From Betaproteobacteria bacterium (lineage in GTDB: Bacteria; Pseudomonadota; Gammaproteobacteria; Burkholderiales; Rhodocyclaceae): a stretch of DNA of 64,000 nt. Where the stretch lies: assembly GCA_020621405.1 (NCBI GenBank), contig JAHRYN010000004.1:21618-85617 (forward strand), in the 5' to 3' direction. This document shows positions 15,576 to 25,588 of the stretch, piece after piece (within the stretch, counting starts at the first letter, position 1; every line of letters begins with the position of its first letter). A program made the position numbers and the translations under genes. The notes below the pieces were generated by a model. The model ran no database searches. It saw only the letters and a list, made by a program, of their open reading frames with translations, and was not told where the DNA came from.

Positions 15576-16757
15576 TCAGCCTTCCAGCGCCGCCGCCGGC
15601 CCGAAGAACTCGTAACGGGTGTGCTCGGCCGGCACGCCGACTTCGGCCAGTAGCGTCTTCACCCGCTTCATGAAGGGCTTCGGACCGAGGAAATAGGCAT
15701 CCAGCGCCGCCGGCTGCGGCAGCCAGCGTTCGAGATGCAGGCGCTCGATGAAACCTTCTGCATGCGCCTGATCACCCGCGCGCGGTTCGCTGTATACAAA
15801 GAAATGCTTCAGCTTCGGATGCCGCTGCGCCAGCGCCTCGACCTGTTCGCGGAAGGCGTGCACGCCGCCGTGCCGCGCACAGTGGATGAAATGCACTTCG
15901 CGCCCGTCCTGCAGCGCCTTCTCCATCATCGGCAGCGCCGGCGTGATGCCCACGCCCGCGGTGATCAGCGCCACCGGGCGTTCCGACGTCTGCAACGTGA
16001 AATCGCCGGCTGGCGGGAACAGATCGAGCACATCGCCTTCGCGCACCGCATCGTGCAGATGGCCGGACACCCGACCGCCCGCCTCGCGCTTGACGCTGAT
16101 GCGGTAGTCGCGCCCGTTGGCGGCGGCCGACAGCGAATAGTTGCGGCGCATCTCCTGACCGTCGATCGCGACGCGCAGGCCGATGTATTCACCCGGCGCA
16201 TGGCGCAGCACCGGTTTGCCATCGACCGGCGCCAGGTGAAAGGAGGTGATTTCGTCGCTCTCGCGCACCCGGCGCTCGACGCGGAAGGCGCGTGCGCCGC
16301 GCCAGCCGCCTTCGGCCTGTGCGTGGTCGATATAGGCCGACTCCTCGGCGCCGATCAGAAGATCGGCCAACAGGCCGTACGCGGCGGCCCAGGCCTCGAT
16401 CACCGCGTCGGTCGCCACCTCGGCACCCAGCACCTCGCGGATCGCGCGCAGCAGGCAACTGCCGACGACGGGGTAATGCTCGGGCAGCACCTGCAGCGAT
16501 ACATGCTTCTGCACGATCTGCCCGACCAGTGGCCCGAGCGCCTCCAGCCGGTCGATGTGCTTCGCGTACATCAGCACGCCATTGGCCAGCGCGCGCGGCT
16601 GCTCGCCACTGGCCTGGTGCGCCTGGTTGAACAGCGGCCGCACCTCCGGGTGCTCGGACAGCATGATGCGGTAGAAATGAGTGGTCAGCGCCTCGCCGCC
16701 GCTTTCCAGCAGCGGCACGGTGGCCTTGACGATGGCTCGGTGTTCCGGGCTCAGCAT
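15576..16757 (-). CDS. hmp: Flavohaemoglobin, nitric oxide dioxygenase
   Basis: A 393-residue three-domain protein. The globin domain (1-140) holds the proximal histidine in VQKHVSLQV and the LPEHYPVVG segment; the FAD domain has RRNYSLS; the C-terminal NAD domain has LITAGVGITP and ends with YEFFGPAAAL. It converts NO to nitrate using O2 and NAD(P)H. ATG 16757 has CAGGAGA at ideal spacing; an upstream in-frame start would add a segment unrelated to the family. It is divergent from norR, and a sigma-54 promoter and three NorR-type sites in between indicate NO-dependent induction. Confidence 0.95.
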   Translation of the reverse strand: MLSPEHRAIVKATVPLLESGGEALTTHFYRIMLSEHPEVRPLFNQAHQASGEQPRALANGVLMYAKHIDRLEALGPLVGQIVQKHVSLQVLPEHYPVVGSCLLRAIREVLGAEVATDAVIEAWAAAYGLLADLLIGAEESAYIDHAQAEGGWRGARAFRVERRVRESDEITSFHLAPVDGKPVLRHAPGEYIGLRVAIDGQEMRRNYSLSAAANGRDYRISVKREAGGRVSGHLHDAVREGDVLDLFPPAGDFTLQTSERPVALITAGVGITPALPMMEKALQDGREVHFIHCARHGGVHAFREQVEALAQRHPKLKHFFVYSEPRAGDQAHAEGFIERLHLERWLPQPAALDAYFLGPKPFMKRVKTLLAEVGVPAEHTRYEFFGPAAALEG

Positions 16758-16823
16758 GATTTTCTCCTGACAGTGAATGAAACGCCGGCACGAAAGTCCC
16801 GTAACGCGCCGACCCTCCTTCCT

Positions 16824-16839
16824 ATCAAGTCGCGTACCA
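16824..16839 (-). promoter_or_regulatory. Sigma-54 (-24/-12) promoter of hmp
   Basis: Read on the minus strand, TGGTACGCGACTTGAT matches the TGGYACG-N4-TTGC pattern with the GG and final dinucleotide at the required spacing; only the last C of TTGC is replaced by A. It lies about 70 bp before the hmp start and 45-95 bp downstream of the NorR-type sites, as expected for an enhancer-driven promoter. Confidence 0.7.
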
Positions 16840-16881
16840 CATAAAGATCGATTACGAATCAATTGTCTGCTAATCATAAGA

Positions 16882-16935
16882 GTCATAAGGACTACACTCT
16901 GATCAAGTCAATTCGACAACACGAGTCATTATGAC
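16882..16935. promoter_or_regulatory. Three NorR-type enhancer boxes (GT-N7-AC)
   Basis: GTCATAAGGAC (16882-16892), GTCAATTCGAC (16907-16917) and GTCATTATGAC (16925-16935) each have the GT-N7-AC core known from the E. coli norR-norVW region, which also has three sites. The third overlaps the norR start codon (16931), so NorR binding should also repress or tune its own gene. Confidence 0.7.
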
Positions 16936-18478
16936 CACACATCCGCTGCTGTCCGCCCTGATTCCGCTGGTCGATGACCTGTCGCGCGAACTGCCGGCGC
17001 AGGAGCGCTACCGGCGACTGCTGCAGGCGCTGCGTGAACTGCTGCCCTGCGACGCCACCGCGCTGCTGCGGCTCGACGGCGAACACCTGCTGCCGCTGGC
17101 GATCGACGGCCTGAGCCCGGACACGCTGGGCCGCCGCTTCCGCATCGCCGAACACCCGCGCCTCGCCGCACTGCTCGACGGCGCGCAGCCGACCCGCTTC
17201 GCCGCCGACTGTCCGCTGCCCGACCCCTATGACGGGCTGGTGCTGGGCCACGGCGCCCACCTCGAAGTGCACGACTGCCTCGGCTGTCCGCTCTTTCTGG
17301 ACGGCCAGCCCTGGGGCGTACTGACGCTGGACGCGCTGGACCCGGCCCGCTTCGACGGCACCGATCTCGACATGCTGGCCGGCTTTGCCAGTCTGGCCGC
17401 CGCCACCGTGAAGGCGGCTCAGCGCATGGACACGCTGGCGCGCCGTGCCGAGGACGGCGAACTGCGCGCCGAGGCCTACCGCGCAGCGGCCAGCCCGGGC
17501 GACAGCCGCGGCATGGTCGGGCACAGCGTGGCGCACCGCCGCTTGCTGAAGGAAATCGAAGTGGTCGGCGCCAGCGAACTGACCGTGCTGGTGCAAGGGG
17601 AAACCGGCACCGGCAAGGAACTGGTGGCGCGCGCACTGCACGCGGCCTCGGCTCGCGCAGCGCGCCCGCTGGTCAGCCTGAACTGCGCCGCGCTACCGGA
17701 CAACCTGGTCGAAAGCGAACTGTTCGGCCATGTGCGCGGCGCCTTTTCCGGTGCGGTGGCCGACCGACGGGGCAAGTTCGCGCTGGCCGACGGCGGCACC
17801 CTGTTCCTGGACGAAGTGGGCGAACTGCCGCAGGCCGCCCAGGCCAAGCTGCTGCGCGTGCTGCAGGGCGGCCAGCTGCAACGGGTCGGCGCCGAACAGG
17901 ATGTGCATGTCGACGTGCGGGTGATCGCCGCCACCAACCGCGACCTCGCGGACGAGGTGCGCGCCGGCCGCTTTCGCGCCGATCTCTATCACCGGCTGGG
18001 CGTGTATCCGCTGCATGTACCGCCACTGCGCGAACGCGGCCGCGATGTGGTGCTGCTGGCCGGCCGCTTCCTCGAACAGAACCGCGCCCGCCTCGGCCTG
18101 CGGGGACTGCGACTGGCGCCGGATGCGCAGGCGGCACTGCTCGCCCACGACTGGCCGGGCAATGTGCGCGAACTGGAACACCTTATCGGGCGCGCGGCGC
18201 TGAAAGCGCTGGCCGGCGCCAGCGAACGGCCGCGCATCGTCACGCTGAACGCGGCCCATCTCGAACTGGGCAGTCCTGCACCGGCCAGAGCGGCCACCAC
18301 AGAGGTCGCAACGCCGAGTGCGGACGGCGACCTGCGCAGCGCAACCGACCGCTTCCAGCGCGACGTCATCGCCGCCGCCCTGGCCCGCGCCGACAGCAGC
18401 TGGGCAGCAGCCGCGCGCGAACTGGGTCTGGACCGTGCCAACCTGCACCGGCTGGCACGGCGGCTGGGCCTGCGCTGA
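16931..18478 (+). CDS. norR: NorR, NO-responsive sigma-54 activator
   Basis: A 515-residue bacterial enhancer-binding protein. The N-terminal GAF domain (about 20-165) would hold the non-haem iron that binds NO, and the DPYDGL segment corresponds to a region with iron-site residues in E. coli NorR. The AAA+ domain has Walker A GETGTGKE, the sigma-54 contact loop GAFSGA (a natural variant of GAFTGA), Walker [14 protein letters not shown] and the arginine finger region. A Fis-type helix-turn-helix ends the protein ([20 protein letters not shown]). Divergent placement from hmp makes flavohaemoglobin the direct target. Confidence 0.93.
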   Translation: MTTHPLLSALIPLVDDLSRELPAQERYRRLLQALRELLPCDATALLRLDGEHLLPLAIDGLSPDTLGRRFRIAEHPRLAALLDGAQPTRFAADCPLPDPYDGLVLGHGAHLEVHDCLGCPLFLDGQPWGVLTLDALDPARFDGTDLDMLAGFASLAAATVKAAQRMDTLARRAEDGELRAEAYRAAASPGDSRGMVGHSVAHRRLLKEIEVVGASELTVLVQGETGTGKELVARALHAASARAARPLVSLNCAALPDNLVESELFGHVRGAFSGAVADRRGKFALADGGTLFLDEVGELPQAAQAKLLRVLQGGQLQRVGAEQDVHVDVRVIAATNRDLADEVRAGRFRADLYHRLGVYPLHVPPLRERGRDVVLLAGRFLEQNRARLGLRGLRLAPDAQAALLAHDWPGNVRELEHLIGRAALKALAGASERPRIVTLNAAHLELGSPAPARAATTEVATPSADGDLRSATDRFQRDVIAAALARADSSWAAAARELGLDRANLHRLARRLGLR

Positions 18479-18564
18479 AGCGGCCGTTCACCCCAGCAGA
18501 GCAAAAGGCTTGACCCGCACAGTTAAAGAAACAAAACTTCTTCGTGCGCAACAGCACGCCGCCG

Positions 18565-18607
18565 GCGGGACGACCCGCAAGGTGTTTCTCGCGACGGGGA
18601 CGGCCCC
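18565..18607 (+). ncRNA. Guanidine-II (mini-ykkC) riboswitch upstream of gdx
   Basis: Two small hairpins with the diagnostic ACGR loops stand 17 bases apart: GCGGG-ACGA-CCCGC (18565-18578) and GGGG-ACGG-CCCC (18596-18607). This is the full consensus of the mini-ykkC motif, which binds guanidinium through the two kissing loops. It ends 19 bases before the start codon of a guanidinium exporter, the classical target. GGAA between the second hairpin and ATG is the likely ribosome binding site, so translational control is probable. Confidence 0.9.
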
Positions 18608-18626
18608 TGATTCCGGAATTGCTGTC

Positions 18627-18953
18627 ATGTCTTCAATGCCGTGGGCCATTCTCCTGATCGCCGGCCTGTTCGAATGTGCCTGGGCGATCGGCCTCAAATA
18701 CACGGAAGGGTTCACCCGCTTCTGGCCGTCCGCCTTCACCGTGGTGGCCATGGTCACCAGCGTGGTGCTGCTGGGCATCGCCATGCGCAACCTGCCGGTA
18801 GGCACTGCCTATGCGGTATGGACCGGCGTCGGCGCAGTCGGCACCGTCATCCTCGGCATCGTGCTGTTCGATGAGCCGGCAAACCCGGCACGCTTGATCT
18901 GCACAGCCCTCATCGTGACCGGCATTCTCGGCCTCAAGCTCGCTTCGGCCTGA
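18627..18953 (+). CDS. gdx: Guanidinium exporter Gdx (SugE-type SMR protein)
   Basis: A 108-residue small multidrug resistance protein with four membrane helices. The conserved membrane glutamate is in [16 protein letters not shown] (E15-type position), and the SugE/Gdx-specific [16 protein letters not shown] helix follows. It should work as an antiparallel dimer exchanging guanidinium for protons. The riboswitch directly upstream fixes the Gdx subclass rather than a broad drug exporter. ATG 18627 is chosen because the upstream in-frame region is riboswitch RNA. Confidence 0.93.
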   Translation: MSSMPWAILLIAGLFECAWAIGLKYTEGFTRFWPSAFTVVAMVTSVVLLGIAMRNLPVGTAYAVWTGVGAVGTVILGIVLFDEPANPARLICTALIVTGILGLKLASA

Positions 18954-18993
18954 TCACCCGGACCGGCGCGGCAGCCGCGCACTTGTGCCGACT

Positions 18994-19030
18994 GCCCGCT
19001 ATCGGCGAAAATCGCGGGCTTTCGCTTTTG
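18994..19030 (+). terminator. Possible weak terminator after gdx
   Basis: GCCCGC (18994-18999) can pair with GCGGGC (19014-19019) around a 14-base loop, followed by CTTTCGCTTTT. The stem is short and the T run interrupted. Confidence 0.35.
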
Positions 19031-19072
19031 CCGCGCACACTTGCGTGCGCAGCCCACCTTCCAGAGCCCACC

Positions 19073-20572
19073 ATGACCGATTCCGCCGCACTGCCGCCCG
19101 ACGACGAAAACCACATCATCGCGGAGCGGCGCGAAAAACTGCGCCAGTGGCGTGAAAGCGGCACGGCCTACCCGAACGATTTCGAACGCCACCACTACGC
19201 CGGCGAACTGACCGCACAGCACGCCTCGACCACCGGCGAGGCGCTCGAAGCCGCGCCCGAACAGGTTCAGCTTGCCGGACGGGTAATGCTCAAGCGGGTG
19301 ATGGGCAAGGCCAGTTTCGCGACCATCCAGGACATGTCGGGCCGCATCCAGCTCTACGTCACCAACGACGGCGTCGGCGAGGACGTGCATGGCGCGTTCA
19401 AGCACTGGGATCTGGGCGACATCGTCGGCTGTTCGGGTGTGCTTTTCCGGACCCGCTCGGGCGAGCTGACGGTCAAGTGCGACACCATCCGGCTGCTGTC
19501 GAAGGCGCTGCGCCCGCTGCCGGAAAAATTCCACGGCCTGGCCGACCAGGAAACCAAGTACCGCTTCCGCTATCTGGACCTGATCACCAACGAGTCGTCG
19601 CGCAACACCTTCATCGCGCGCAGCCGCATGATGAGCGCCATCCGCGCCGAAATGACGCGCCAGGGCTTCCTGGAAGTCGAGACGCCGATGATGCACCCGA
19701 TCCCCGGCGGCGCCGCAGCCAAGCCGTTCAAGACCCACCACAATGCGCTCGACATGGAGCTGTTCCTGCGCATTGCGCCCGAGCTCTACCTGAAGCGGCT
19801 GGTGGTCGGCGGTTTCGAGAAGGTGTTCGAGGTCAACCGGAACTTCCGCAACGAGGGCATCAGCCCGCGCCACAACCCCGAATTCACGATGATGGAGTTC
19901 TATCAGGCCTACGCCGATTACCGGCAGCTGATGGATTTCACCGAATACCTTCTGCGCCATTGCGCCGAGCAGGCGCTGGGCACGACGAAGTTCATGTACC
20001 AGGGCCGCGAACTGGATCTGGGCCAGCCTTTCCACCGGCTGACCATCGTCGGGGCGATCCGCAAGTACAACCCGCAGTATTCGGAAGCCGAACTGGCCGA
20101 CGAGGCCTTCGTCAGGAAGGCAATCAACACGCACGGCGAGAGCGTCAAGCCGGGCGGTCTGGGTTCGCTGCAGCTGCAGCTGTTCGAAGCCTGCGCCGAA
20201 GCGCAGCTGTGGGAACCGACCTACATCATCGACTATCCGGCCGAAGTCAGCCCGCTTGCCCGCCGGTCTGACCGCGAACCCGACATCACCGAACGCTTCG
20301 AGCTGTTCATCGTCGGCCGCGAGATCGCCAACGGCTTTTCCGAGCTGAACGACCCGGAAGACCAAGCCGCCCGCTTCCACGATCAGGTGAAGGCCAAGGA
20401 CGCCGGCGACGAGGAAGCGATGTACTTCGACGCCGACTACATCCGCGCGCTCGAGCACGGCCTGCCGCCGACCGGTGGCTGCGGCATCGGCATCGACCGT
20501 CTGGTGATGCTGCTGACCGACAGCGCCAACATTCGCGACGTCATCCTGTTTCCGCAGATGCGCCGGGAATGA
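19073..20572 (+). CDS. lysS: Lysyl-tRNA synthetase, class II
   Basis: A 499-residue class IIb synthetase charging tRNA-Lys. The N-terminal OB-fold anticodon domain contains GRIQLYV; class II motif 2 is [20 protein letters not shown] and motif 3 is [15 protein letters not shown] near the C terminus. Length is standard. It appears to be a single-gene unit between gdx and mnmC. Confidence 0.96.
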   Translation: MTDSAALPPDDENHIIAERREKLRQWRESGTAYPNDFERHHYAGELTAQHASTTGEALEAAPEQVQLAGRVMLKRVMGKASFATIQDMSGRIQLYVTNDGVGEDVHGAFKHWDLGDIVGCSGVLFRTRSGELTVKCDTIRLLSKALRPLPEKFHGLADQETKYRFRYLDLITNESSRNTFIARSRMMSAIRAEMTRQGFLEVETPMMHPIPGGAAAKPFKTHHNALDMELFLRIAPELYLKRLVVGGFEKVFEVNRNFRNEGISPRHNPEFTMMEFYQAYADYRQLMDFTEYLLRHCAEQALGTTKFMYQGRELDLGQPFHRLTIVGAIRKYNPQYSEAELADEAFVRKAINTHGESVKPGGLGSLQLQLFEACAEAQLWEPTYIIDYPAEVSPLARRSDREPDITERFELFIVGREIANGFSELNDPEDQAARFHDQVKAKDAGDEEAMYFDADYIRALEHGLPPTGGCGIGIDRLVMLLTDSANIRDVILFPQMRRE

Positions 20573-20670
20573 TCGGTTCGCTGCGGGCGTGCGGCGGGTC
20601 CGGTGCCGCCCGGCTGCGCCATCGTTCGGCAGGTGTCCGGACGTCCGGCTGCGGCAGGCACTGAACCGAC

Positions 20671-22545
20671 ATGTCCCGTCCGCTACAGCCTATCCGGCAC
20701 GCCACCTTCGACTTCGACCGTGAAGGCGTGCCGCGGTCGTCGGACTACGACGACCGCTACCACTCGTGCGAAGGTCCGCTGGCGCAGTCGGCTTACGTCT
20801 TCCTCGGCGGCAACGGCCTGCCCGGCCGCTGGGCCGGACGCGACCGCTTCGTCGTGCTGGAAACCGGCTTCGGCCTCGGCCTGAACTTCCTCGCGACCTG
20901 GCGTGCCTGGCGTGACGACCCGGCGCGCTGCGCGCGCCTGCACTTCGTGTCGGTCGAGAAGCATCCGTTCGCGCCGCACGACCTCGCCGCGCTGTACCAG
21001 CGCCTGCTGCCGCCGGACATGGCCGATCTTGGGCGGCTCGTCGTCGAACACTGGCCGCTGCCGGTCAGCGGCCTGCACCGCATCGAATTCGACGGTGGCC
21101 GCGTTGTACTCACACTCGCGCTGGGCGACGTGCAGGATGTGCTGCCGCAGCTGGTACTGCGCGCGAACGCCCTGTATCTGGACGGTTTTTCGCCGACGAA
21201 AAACCCGGACATGTGGTCATCCCGCACGTTCACGCAGCTGAAGCGGCTGAGTGCTGCCGACGTGACGCTGGCGACCTGGACCATCGCGGCGGCGGTACGC
21301 AAGGCGCTGAGCGATGCCAGTTTCGTGACCGAAAAGCGCGCCGGCCTGCCGCCGAAGCGCGACATGCTGGTCGGTCATCTGCACCCCGCCGCCTGCGCGG
21401 CGGCCCTGCGGCATCGGCCGGAGCTGACACCGCCGAAGCGGGTTGCCGTGATCGGCGCCGGCCTCGCCGGCTGCTCGGTTGCCGAGCGCCTGGCGGCGCG
21501 CGGCATCGCGGTCACGCTGATCGAGCGGCACGCCGGTCCGGCACAGGAAGCCTCGGGCAACGCCGCCGGCGTGCTGAGGCCGATGATTGCGCGCGACGAC
21601 AGCGTGGTGGCGCGTTTCTCACGTGCCGCCTTCCTGCATGCATCCAGTCACCTGCACCGGCTGGCCGCCGAAGGCCGGTCGCTGAAATGGGCGCCGACCG
21701 GCGTGGTGCTGATCGCTCACGACGCGGAACACGAACAGCTGCAGCAGGCAGTGTGCGCGACGCACGCACTGCCCGAATCACTCGTGCGCTACCTGCCGAG
21801 CCCGGAGATGAGCCGCCACATCGGCTATCCGGTCGCGCATGGCGGCTGGTGGTTTCCGCTCGGCGCCTGGGTCAATCCGGCCAGCCTGTGCGATGTCAGC
21901 CTGGAGCGTGCCGGCGCGGGCGTGACACGCGTGTTCTCGAACGAAGCGCTGAGGCTGGACCACGACGGCACACGCTGGCGGGTGTCCGGCGCACGGCACG
22001 TACTGGCGGAAGCGGATGCGGTGGTGCTGGCCAACGCCGCGGATGCAAACGCGCTGTCGCCACAGCCCCTGCCGCTGGTCCGCGTGCGCGGACAGGTGAC
22101 CCGGCTGCCGCGCGCGCTGCTGCCGGATCTGCACATGACCGTGTGCCGCGAGGGCTACATCTGCCCGACGCCCGACGGCGACCTGAATCTGGGCGCCAGC
22201 TTCGATATTGGCGACGAAGACCGTTCGGTACGCAACGACAGCCACGCCGGCAACCTCGCGCGACTGGAACGACTGCTGCCGGGTGCCCTCGCCACCACTC
22301 CGGACCTGACGACACTGCGCGGCCGGGTCGCCTTCCGCACGGCCACGCCCGATCGCATGCCGCTGGTCGGCGCACAATCAGCCGGCGGCACGCTGCACGT
22401 GTTCGCCGGGCTGGGCGCCCGCGGCATCGTCTGGGCGCCACTCGGCGCCGAACTGCTGGCGGCACAGATGTGCGGCGATCCGCTGCCGCTGGAGACCGAC
22501 ATCACGCTTGCCGTGTCCGCTCGCCGCTTCCAGCCCCACAGTTAG
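20671..22545 (+). CDS. mnmC: Bifunctional tRNA modification enzyme MnmC
   Basis: A 624-residue fusion enzyme completing mnm5s2U34 in tRNA. The N-terminal methyltransferase (about 1-240) has the SAM motif LETGFGLGLNFL; the C-terminal FAD-dependent oxidoreductase (about 250-620) begins with VIGAGLAGCSVAERL and ends with the substrate-side GLGARGIVWAPLGAEL. The oxidoreductase removes the carboxymethyl group and the methyltransferase then methylates. The ribosome binding site before ATG 20671 is weak, and no closer alternative start fits better. Confidence 0.94.
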   Translation: MSRPLQPIRHATFDFDREGVPRSSDYDDRYHSCEGPLAQSAYVFLGGNGLPGRWAGRDRFVVLETGFGLGLNFLATWRAWRDDPARCARLHFVSVEKHPFAPHDLAALYQRLLPPDMADLGRLVVEHWPLPVSGLHRIEFDGGRVVLTLALGDVQDVLPQLVLRANALYLDGFSPTKNPDMWSSRTFTQLKRLSAADVTLATWTIAAAVRKALSDASFVTEKRAGLPPKRDMLVGHLHPAACAAALRHRPELTPPKRVAVIGAGLAGCSVAERLAARGIAVTLIERHAGPAQEASGNAAGVLRPMIARDDSVVARFSRAAFLHASSHLHRLAAEGRSLKWAPTGVVLIAHDAEHEQLQQAVCATHALPESLVRYLPSPEMSRHIGYPVAHGGWWFPLGAWVNPASLCDVSLERAGAGVTRVFSNEALRLDHDGTRWRVSGARHVLAEADAVVLANAADANALSPQPLPLVRVRGQVTRLPRALLPDLHMTVCREGYICPTPDGDLNLGASFDIGDEDRSVRNDSHAGNLARLERLLPGALATTPDLTTLRGRVAFRTATPDRMPLVGAQSAGGTLHVFAGLGARGIVWAPLGAELLAAQMCGDPLPLETDITLAVSARRFQPHS

Positions 22546-22706
22546 ATTTTCATCAAATCAGCTGCGACGGCGTAAAACCACTACCCGGCTGAAGTCCGGA
22601 GCGCCTGTGCCGTAAATCACGTTAGCGCCCGGAACAGCGCGGCTCCGCCTTCGCGATTTTCGCCGGCAAGCCCTTTCTGGACGCACCAGACACCAGGAGA
22701 GAAGTC

Positions 22707-24296
22707 GTGAAAATAAACATGCCGGTCACGCAGAAAGAAGTCTTCCTGGAACCCGGGAAGCCCATCGTCACCAAGACGGACCTCAAGGGCATCATCACCT
22801 ACGCCAACGAGTCCTTCGTTGCGATCAGCGGCTTTTCGCGCGACGAACTGATAGGCGCCAGCCACAACATCGTGCGTCACCCGGACATGCCGCAGGAAGC
22901 GTTCCAGGACCTCTGGGACACGGTCAAGACCGGCCGGCCGTGGCGCGGCCTGGTCAAGAATCGTGCGAAGAATGGCGACCACTACTGGGTCGAGGCCTTC
23001 GTGACGCCGATGACCGTAAATGGAAAAACGGTCGGCTATCAGTCGGTGCGCAACGTTCCGAAGCGCGAAGAAGTCGCCGCGGCGGAATCGCTGTACCGGG
23101 CGGTTCGCGACAAGACCGCTCCGTTTCCGAAAACACCGATCAGCCGGGACAGGCTGGGCCTGGGTGCACTCGTCTGGCTGACCGCATTGACAAGCGGCGT
23201 GCTGGCCGTCGCCGGCGCAGCGCTGGGCGGTACCGCAGGCATCGGTCTGGCGGTGCTGGCGGCATTGATCGGACTCGGCGGAGCCGGCTATCTGAGCAGT
23301 GGCGTGGCATCGAAGCTCGATGCGCTGCACCGCACGATCCTGGCACTGGACGAAGGCAAGCTGGCCACCCGCATCGAGGCGCCGAGCGGCCCGTTGCGCG
23401 AACTTTACGTCGGACTGGAAGTAATGCGCATCCACCTGCGTGCGATGTTCGCCGACGTGCTGGTCAGCGCACGCGAAGTCGACGAGCGCTCGCGGGAGCT
23501 CGACGGCGCCATGCAGGCCCTGGTCAGTGCCACCGGCTCGCAGGGTGAGAACGTGATGCAGGTCGCCGCTGCCATGGAAGAGATGAGCGTGTCGATCAAC
23601 GAGGTATCGAACAATACCGATCGAAGCCTGGAAGCGGTCAAGCGCACCGAGGAATGTGCAAACGACGCGATGAAGACGATGGAAGCGGGCATCGCCAGCA
23701 GCCACCGCGTCGTCAGCGTGGTCACGCAGTCGCAGACGCGCATCTCCGAAGTGAATGCATCGGTCGAGAAGATCCGCGCGGTGTCGCAGGTGATCAACGA
23801 AATTGCCGAGCAGACCAACCTGCTGGCGCTCAATGCGGCCATCGAAGCAGCACGCGCAGGCGAACAGGGGCGCGGCTTCGCGGTCGTGGCCGACGAGGTG
23901 CGCAAGCTGGCCGAGCGCACCCGCACCAGTACCAAGGACATCACCGGCGCCGTGAGCGACATCATCGGGCTGGCCGGATCGGCGGTCGAAACGATGAGCA
24001 CCACGGCCGGAGAAGTCAGCCGCTCGACCAGCGAGATCGAGGCCAGCAGCGCAGGACTGCAGGGCATCTGGGACGCCAGCCGCGAGGCCGCCACCTGCTC
24101 CGAGGAAATCACGATGATGCTGCGCCAGCAGTCGCTCGCCTCGCACGAGGTAGCGTCGAGCATGGAACGGATATCGGGTTCGGTCGAACAGACCACCGCA
24201 AGCGTGTATTCGGTCGGCGCGGCCGCCACCCGGCTGCATGCCACGTCGAGCGAACTGCGGGAACTGGTCAGGCATCTCGAACAGGCGCTGCACTGA
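22707..24296 (+). CDS. PAS-containing methyl-accepting chemotaxis protein (Aer-like)
   Basis: A 529-residue chemoreceptor without a periplasmic domain. The N-terminal PAS domain (about 10-125; [30 protein letters not shown]) is typical of Aer-like energy or redox sensors, which bind FAD there. Two adjacent membrane helices follow at about 150-200, then a HAMP-like stretch and a signalling domain with the conserved hairpin tip [23 protein letters not shown] 22707 with AGGAGA at good spacing is preferred; ATG 22719 is possible. No chemotaxis kinase genes are in the window, so it must feed a remote Che system. Confidence 0.88.
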   Translation: MKINMPVTQKEVFLEPGKPIVTKTDLKGIITYANESFVAISGFSRDELIGASHNIVRHPDMPQEAFQDLWDTVKTGRPWRGLVKNRAKNGDHYWVEAFVTPMTVNGKTVGYQSVRNVPKREEVAAAESLYRAVRDKTAPFPKTPISRDRLGLGALVWLTALTSGVLAVAGAALGGTAGIGLAVLAALIGLGGAGYLSSGVASKLDALHRTILALDEGKLATRIEAPSGPLRELYVGLEVMRIHLRAMFADVLVSAREVDERSRELDGAMQALVSATGSQGENVMQVAAAMEEMSVSINEVSNNTDRSLEAVKRTEECANDAMKTMEAGIASSHRVVSVVTQSQTRISEVNASVEKIRAVSQVINEIAEQTNLLALNAAIEAARAGEQGRGFAVVADEVRKLAERTRTSTKDITGAVSDIIGLAGSAVETMSTTAGEVSRSTSEIEASSAGLQGIWDASREAATCSEEITMMLRQQSLASHEVASSMERISGSVEQTTASVYSVGAAATRLHATSSELRELVRHLEQALH

Positions 24297-24390
24297 AGCG
24301 CCGCGTGCGTCGCCCGCCGCCCCCGGCCACGCAGCTGAACTTCCCGTCAGGCGATCGGTTCCGGCCATTCCGGAGCGGTCGCCTTTTTCG

Positions 24391-25371
24391 TCAACCGTCG
24401 CCGGCGCCGGTCTGCAGCACCCGGTCCGCCAGCGCGTTCGCGCTGTCGAAGGCATCCTCGATGCGCTCGCCAAGACAGCCGTCGGACGCGTAGCCGATCC
24501 GGTTCACCCCGTCCCACAGACAATCCTGCCCCAGCGGTTCGACCACTCGCGCATGGCGCCAGCGATGCGCGGCCTGATGCACGGGCGCCGCGGTCACACC
24601 CAGCGCAGCGGCAAACGCTTCGAACAGCAGCGACACGATCTGCCCGGGCGACAGTTCAAGATGCGCGGCCGACCACTGAGGATCGGCATGGACCACCCAG
24701 CACTCGCTTGCGGCATCGCGCTGCGGCTTGCAGCTGTCGCGAGCCGCCCAGTTCAGTACGCCACCGGGCTCGAAACGCAGGCAGTCGGCGGCATCGAGCC
24801 GCACATCGAACGACAGCATCAGCGTCCAGCAGGGCGCATAGCGGATGCGCCGCACCGTTTCGGCGAAGTGCGTGGCATCGACCCCGGCGCAGTTCGCGAA
24901 CAGCCCTGCGGCCTGCGGTGCCGGAATGGTGACCAGCACGGCATCGAAGCAGTCCGGCAGACGACCGGATCCGCATGCCAGCCACCAGCCGAGCCGATCG
25001 GCGCCGATGGCGGAGACGGTCGTCCCGTTGCTGACTTCAGCGCCCCACAGCAGGCGTGGCGCCAGCGCATTCATGCCCGGCACGCCTACCCAGCGCACGC
25101 CACCTTCTCCCGATGACCGGGTTGCCTGTGGCCAGGGCGCAACGCCCCCCGCCCGCTGCCAGTCGACAAGCATCGCGGCCAGCCTGTTGCCGCGGATGCT
25201 CATGAACTGCGCGCCGTGATCGAAGCGCCGCCGGCCATCGACCCGGGTCGCCATGCGGCCGCCGGCCGCACGCCCCTTGTCGAATACATGGACAGACAAA
25301 CCGGCGTCGACCAGCCGGCGCGCCAGCGCACACCCCGCCATGCCGGCTCCGATCACTGCGATGTTGCGCAA
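24391..25371 (-). CDS. Renalase-like FAD-dependent oxidoreductase
   Basis: A 326-residue flavoprotein. The N-terminal dinucleotide fold AVIGAGMAGCALARRL, the DKGRAAGGRMATR segment and the RFDHGAQFM motif are those of the renalase-like branch of the amine oxidase family; bacterial renalase oxidises wrongly reduced dihydro-NAD(P) isomers. Substrate cannot be told from sequence alone. It is divergent from the ATP-grasp/transglutaminase module with about 215 bp between; no functional tie is shown. Confidence 0.75.
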   Translation of the reverse strand: MRNIAVIGAGMAGCALARRLVDAGLSVHVFDKGRAAGGRMATRVDGRRRFDHGAQFMSIRGNRLAAMLVDWQRAGGVAPWPQATRSSGEGGVRWVGVPGMNALAPRLLWGAEVSNGTTVSAIGADRLGWWLACGSGRLPDCFDAVLVTIPAPQAAGLFANCAGVDATHFAETVRRIRYAPCWTLMLSFDVRLDAADCLRFEPGGVLNWAARDSCKPQRDAASECWVVHADPQWSAAHLELSPGQIVSLLFEAFAAALGVTAAPVHQAAHRWRHARVVEPLGQDCLWDGVNRIGYASDGCLGERIEDAFDSANALADRVLQTGAGDG

Positions 25372-25588
25372 TTGCCTGTCTCCTGTCGTCGGCCGCGGCT
25401 TGAAGGTTCAGCCATCCGGTTCGACGTCCGCGCGCCGGATGACCCCGGACGACGATACTGTCGAATTGAATGCCGACGGACCCTAACACGGCGCGGATCG
25501 GGCAAGGTCTGTGCTAGGGTGCGTTCAAAACACAATAGATGTCGCTGGCGGGACTCACGGCCGGCTGCGCGCCCAGACTGCAACACCG

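Noticed and set aside
16758-16886. Upstream in-frame start giving hmp 43 more residues
   Set aside because: The extra segment runs through the sigma-54 promoter and is unlike any flavohaemoglobin; ATG 16757 has a strong ribosome binding site.
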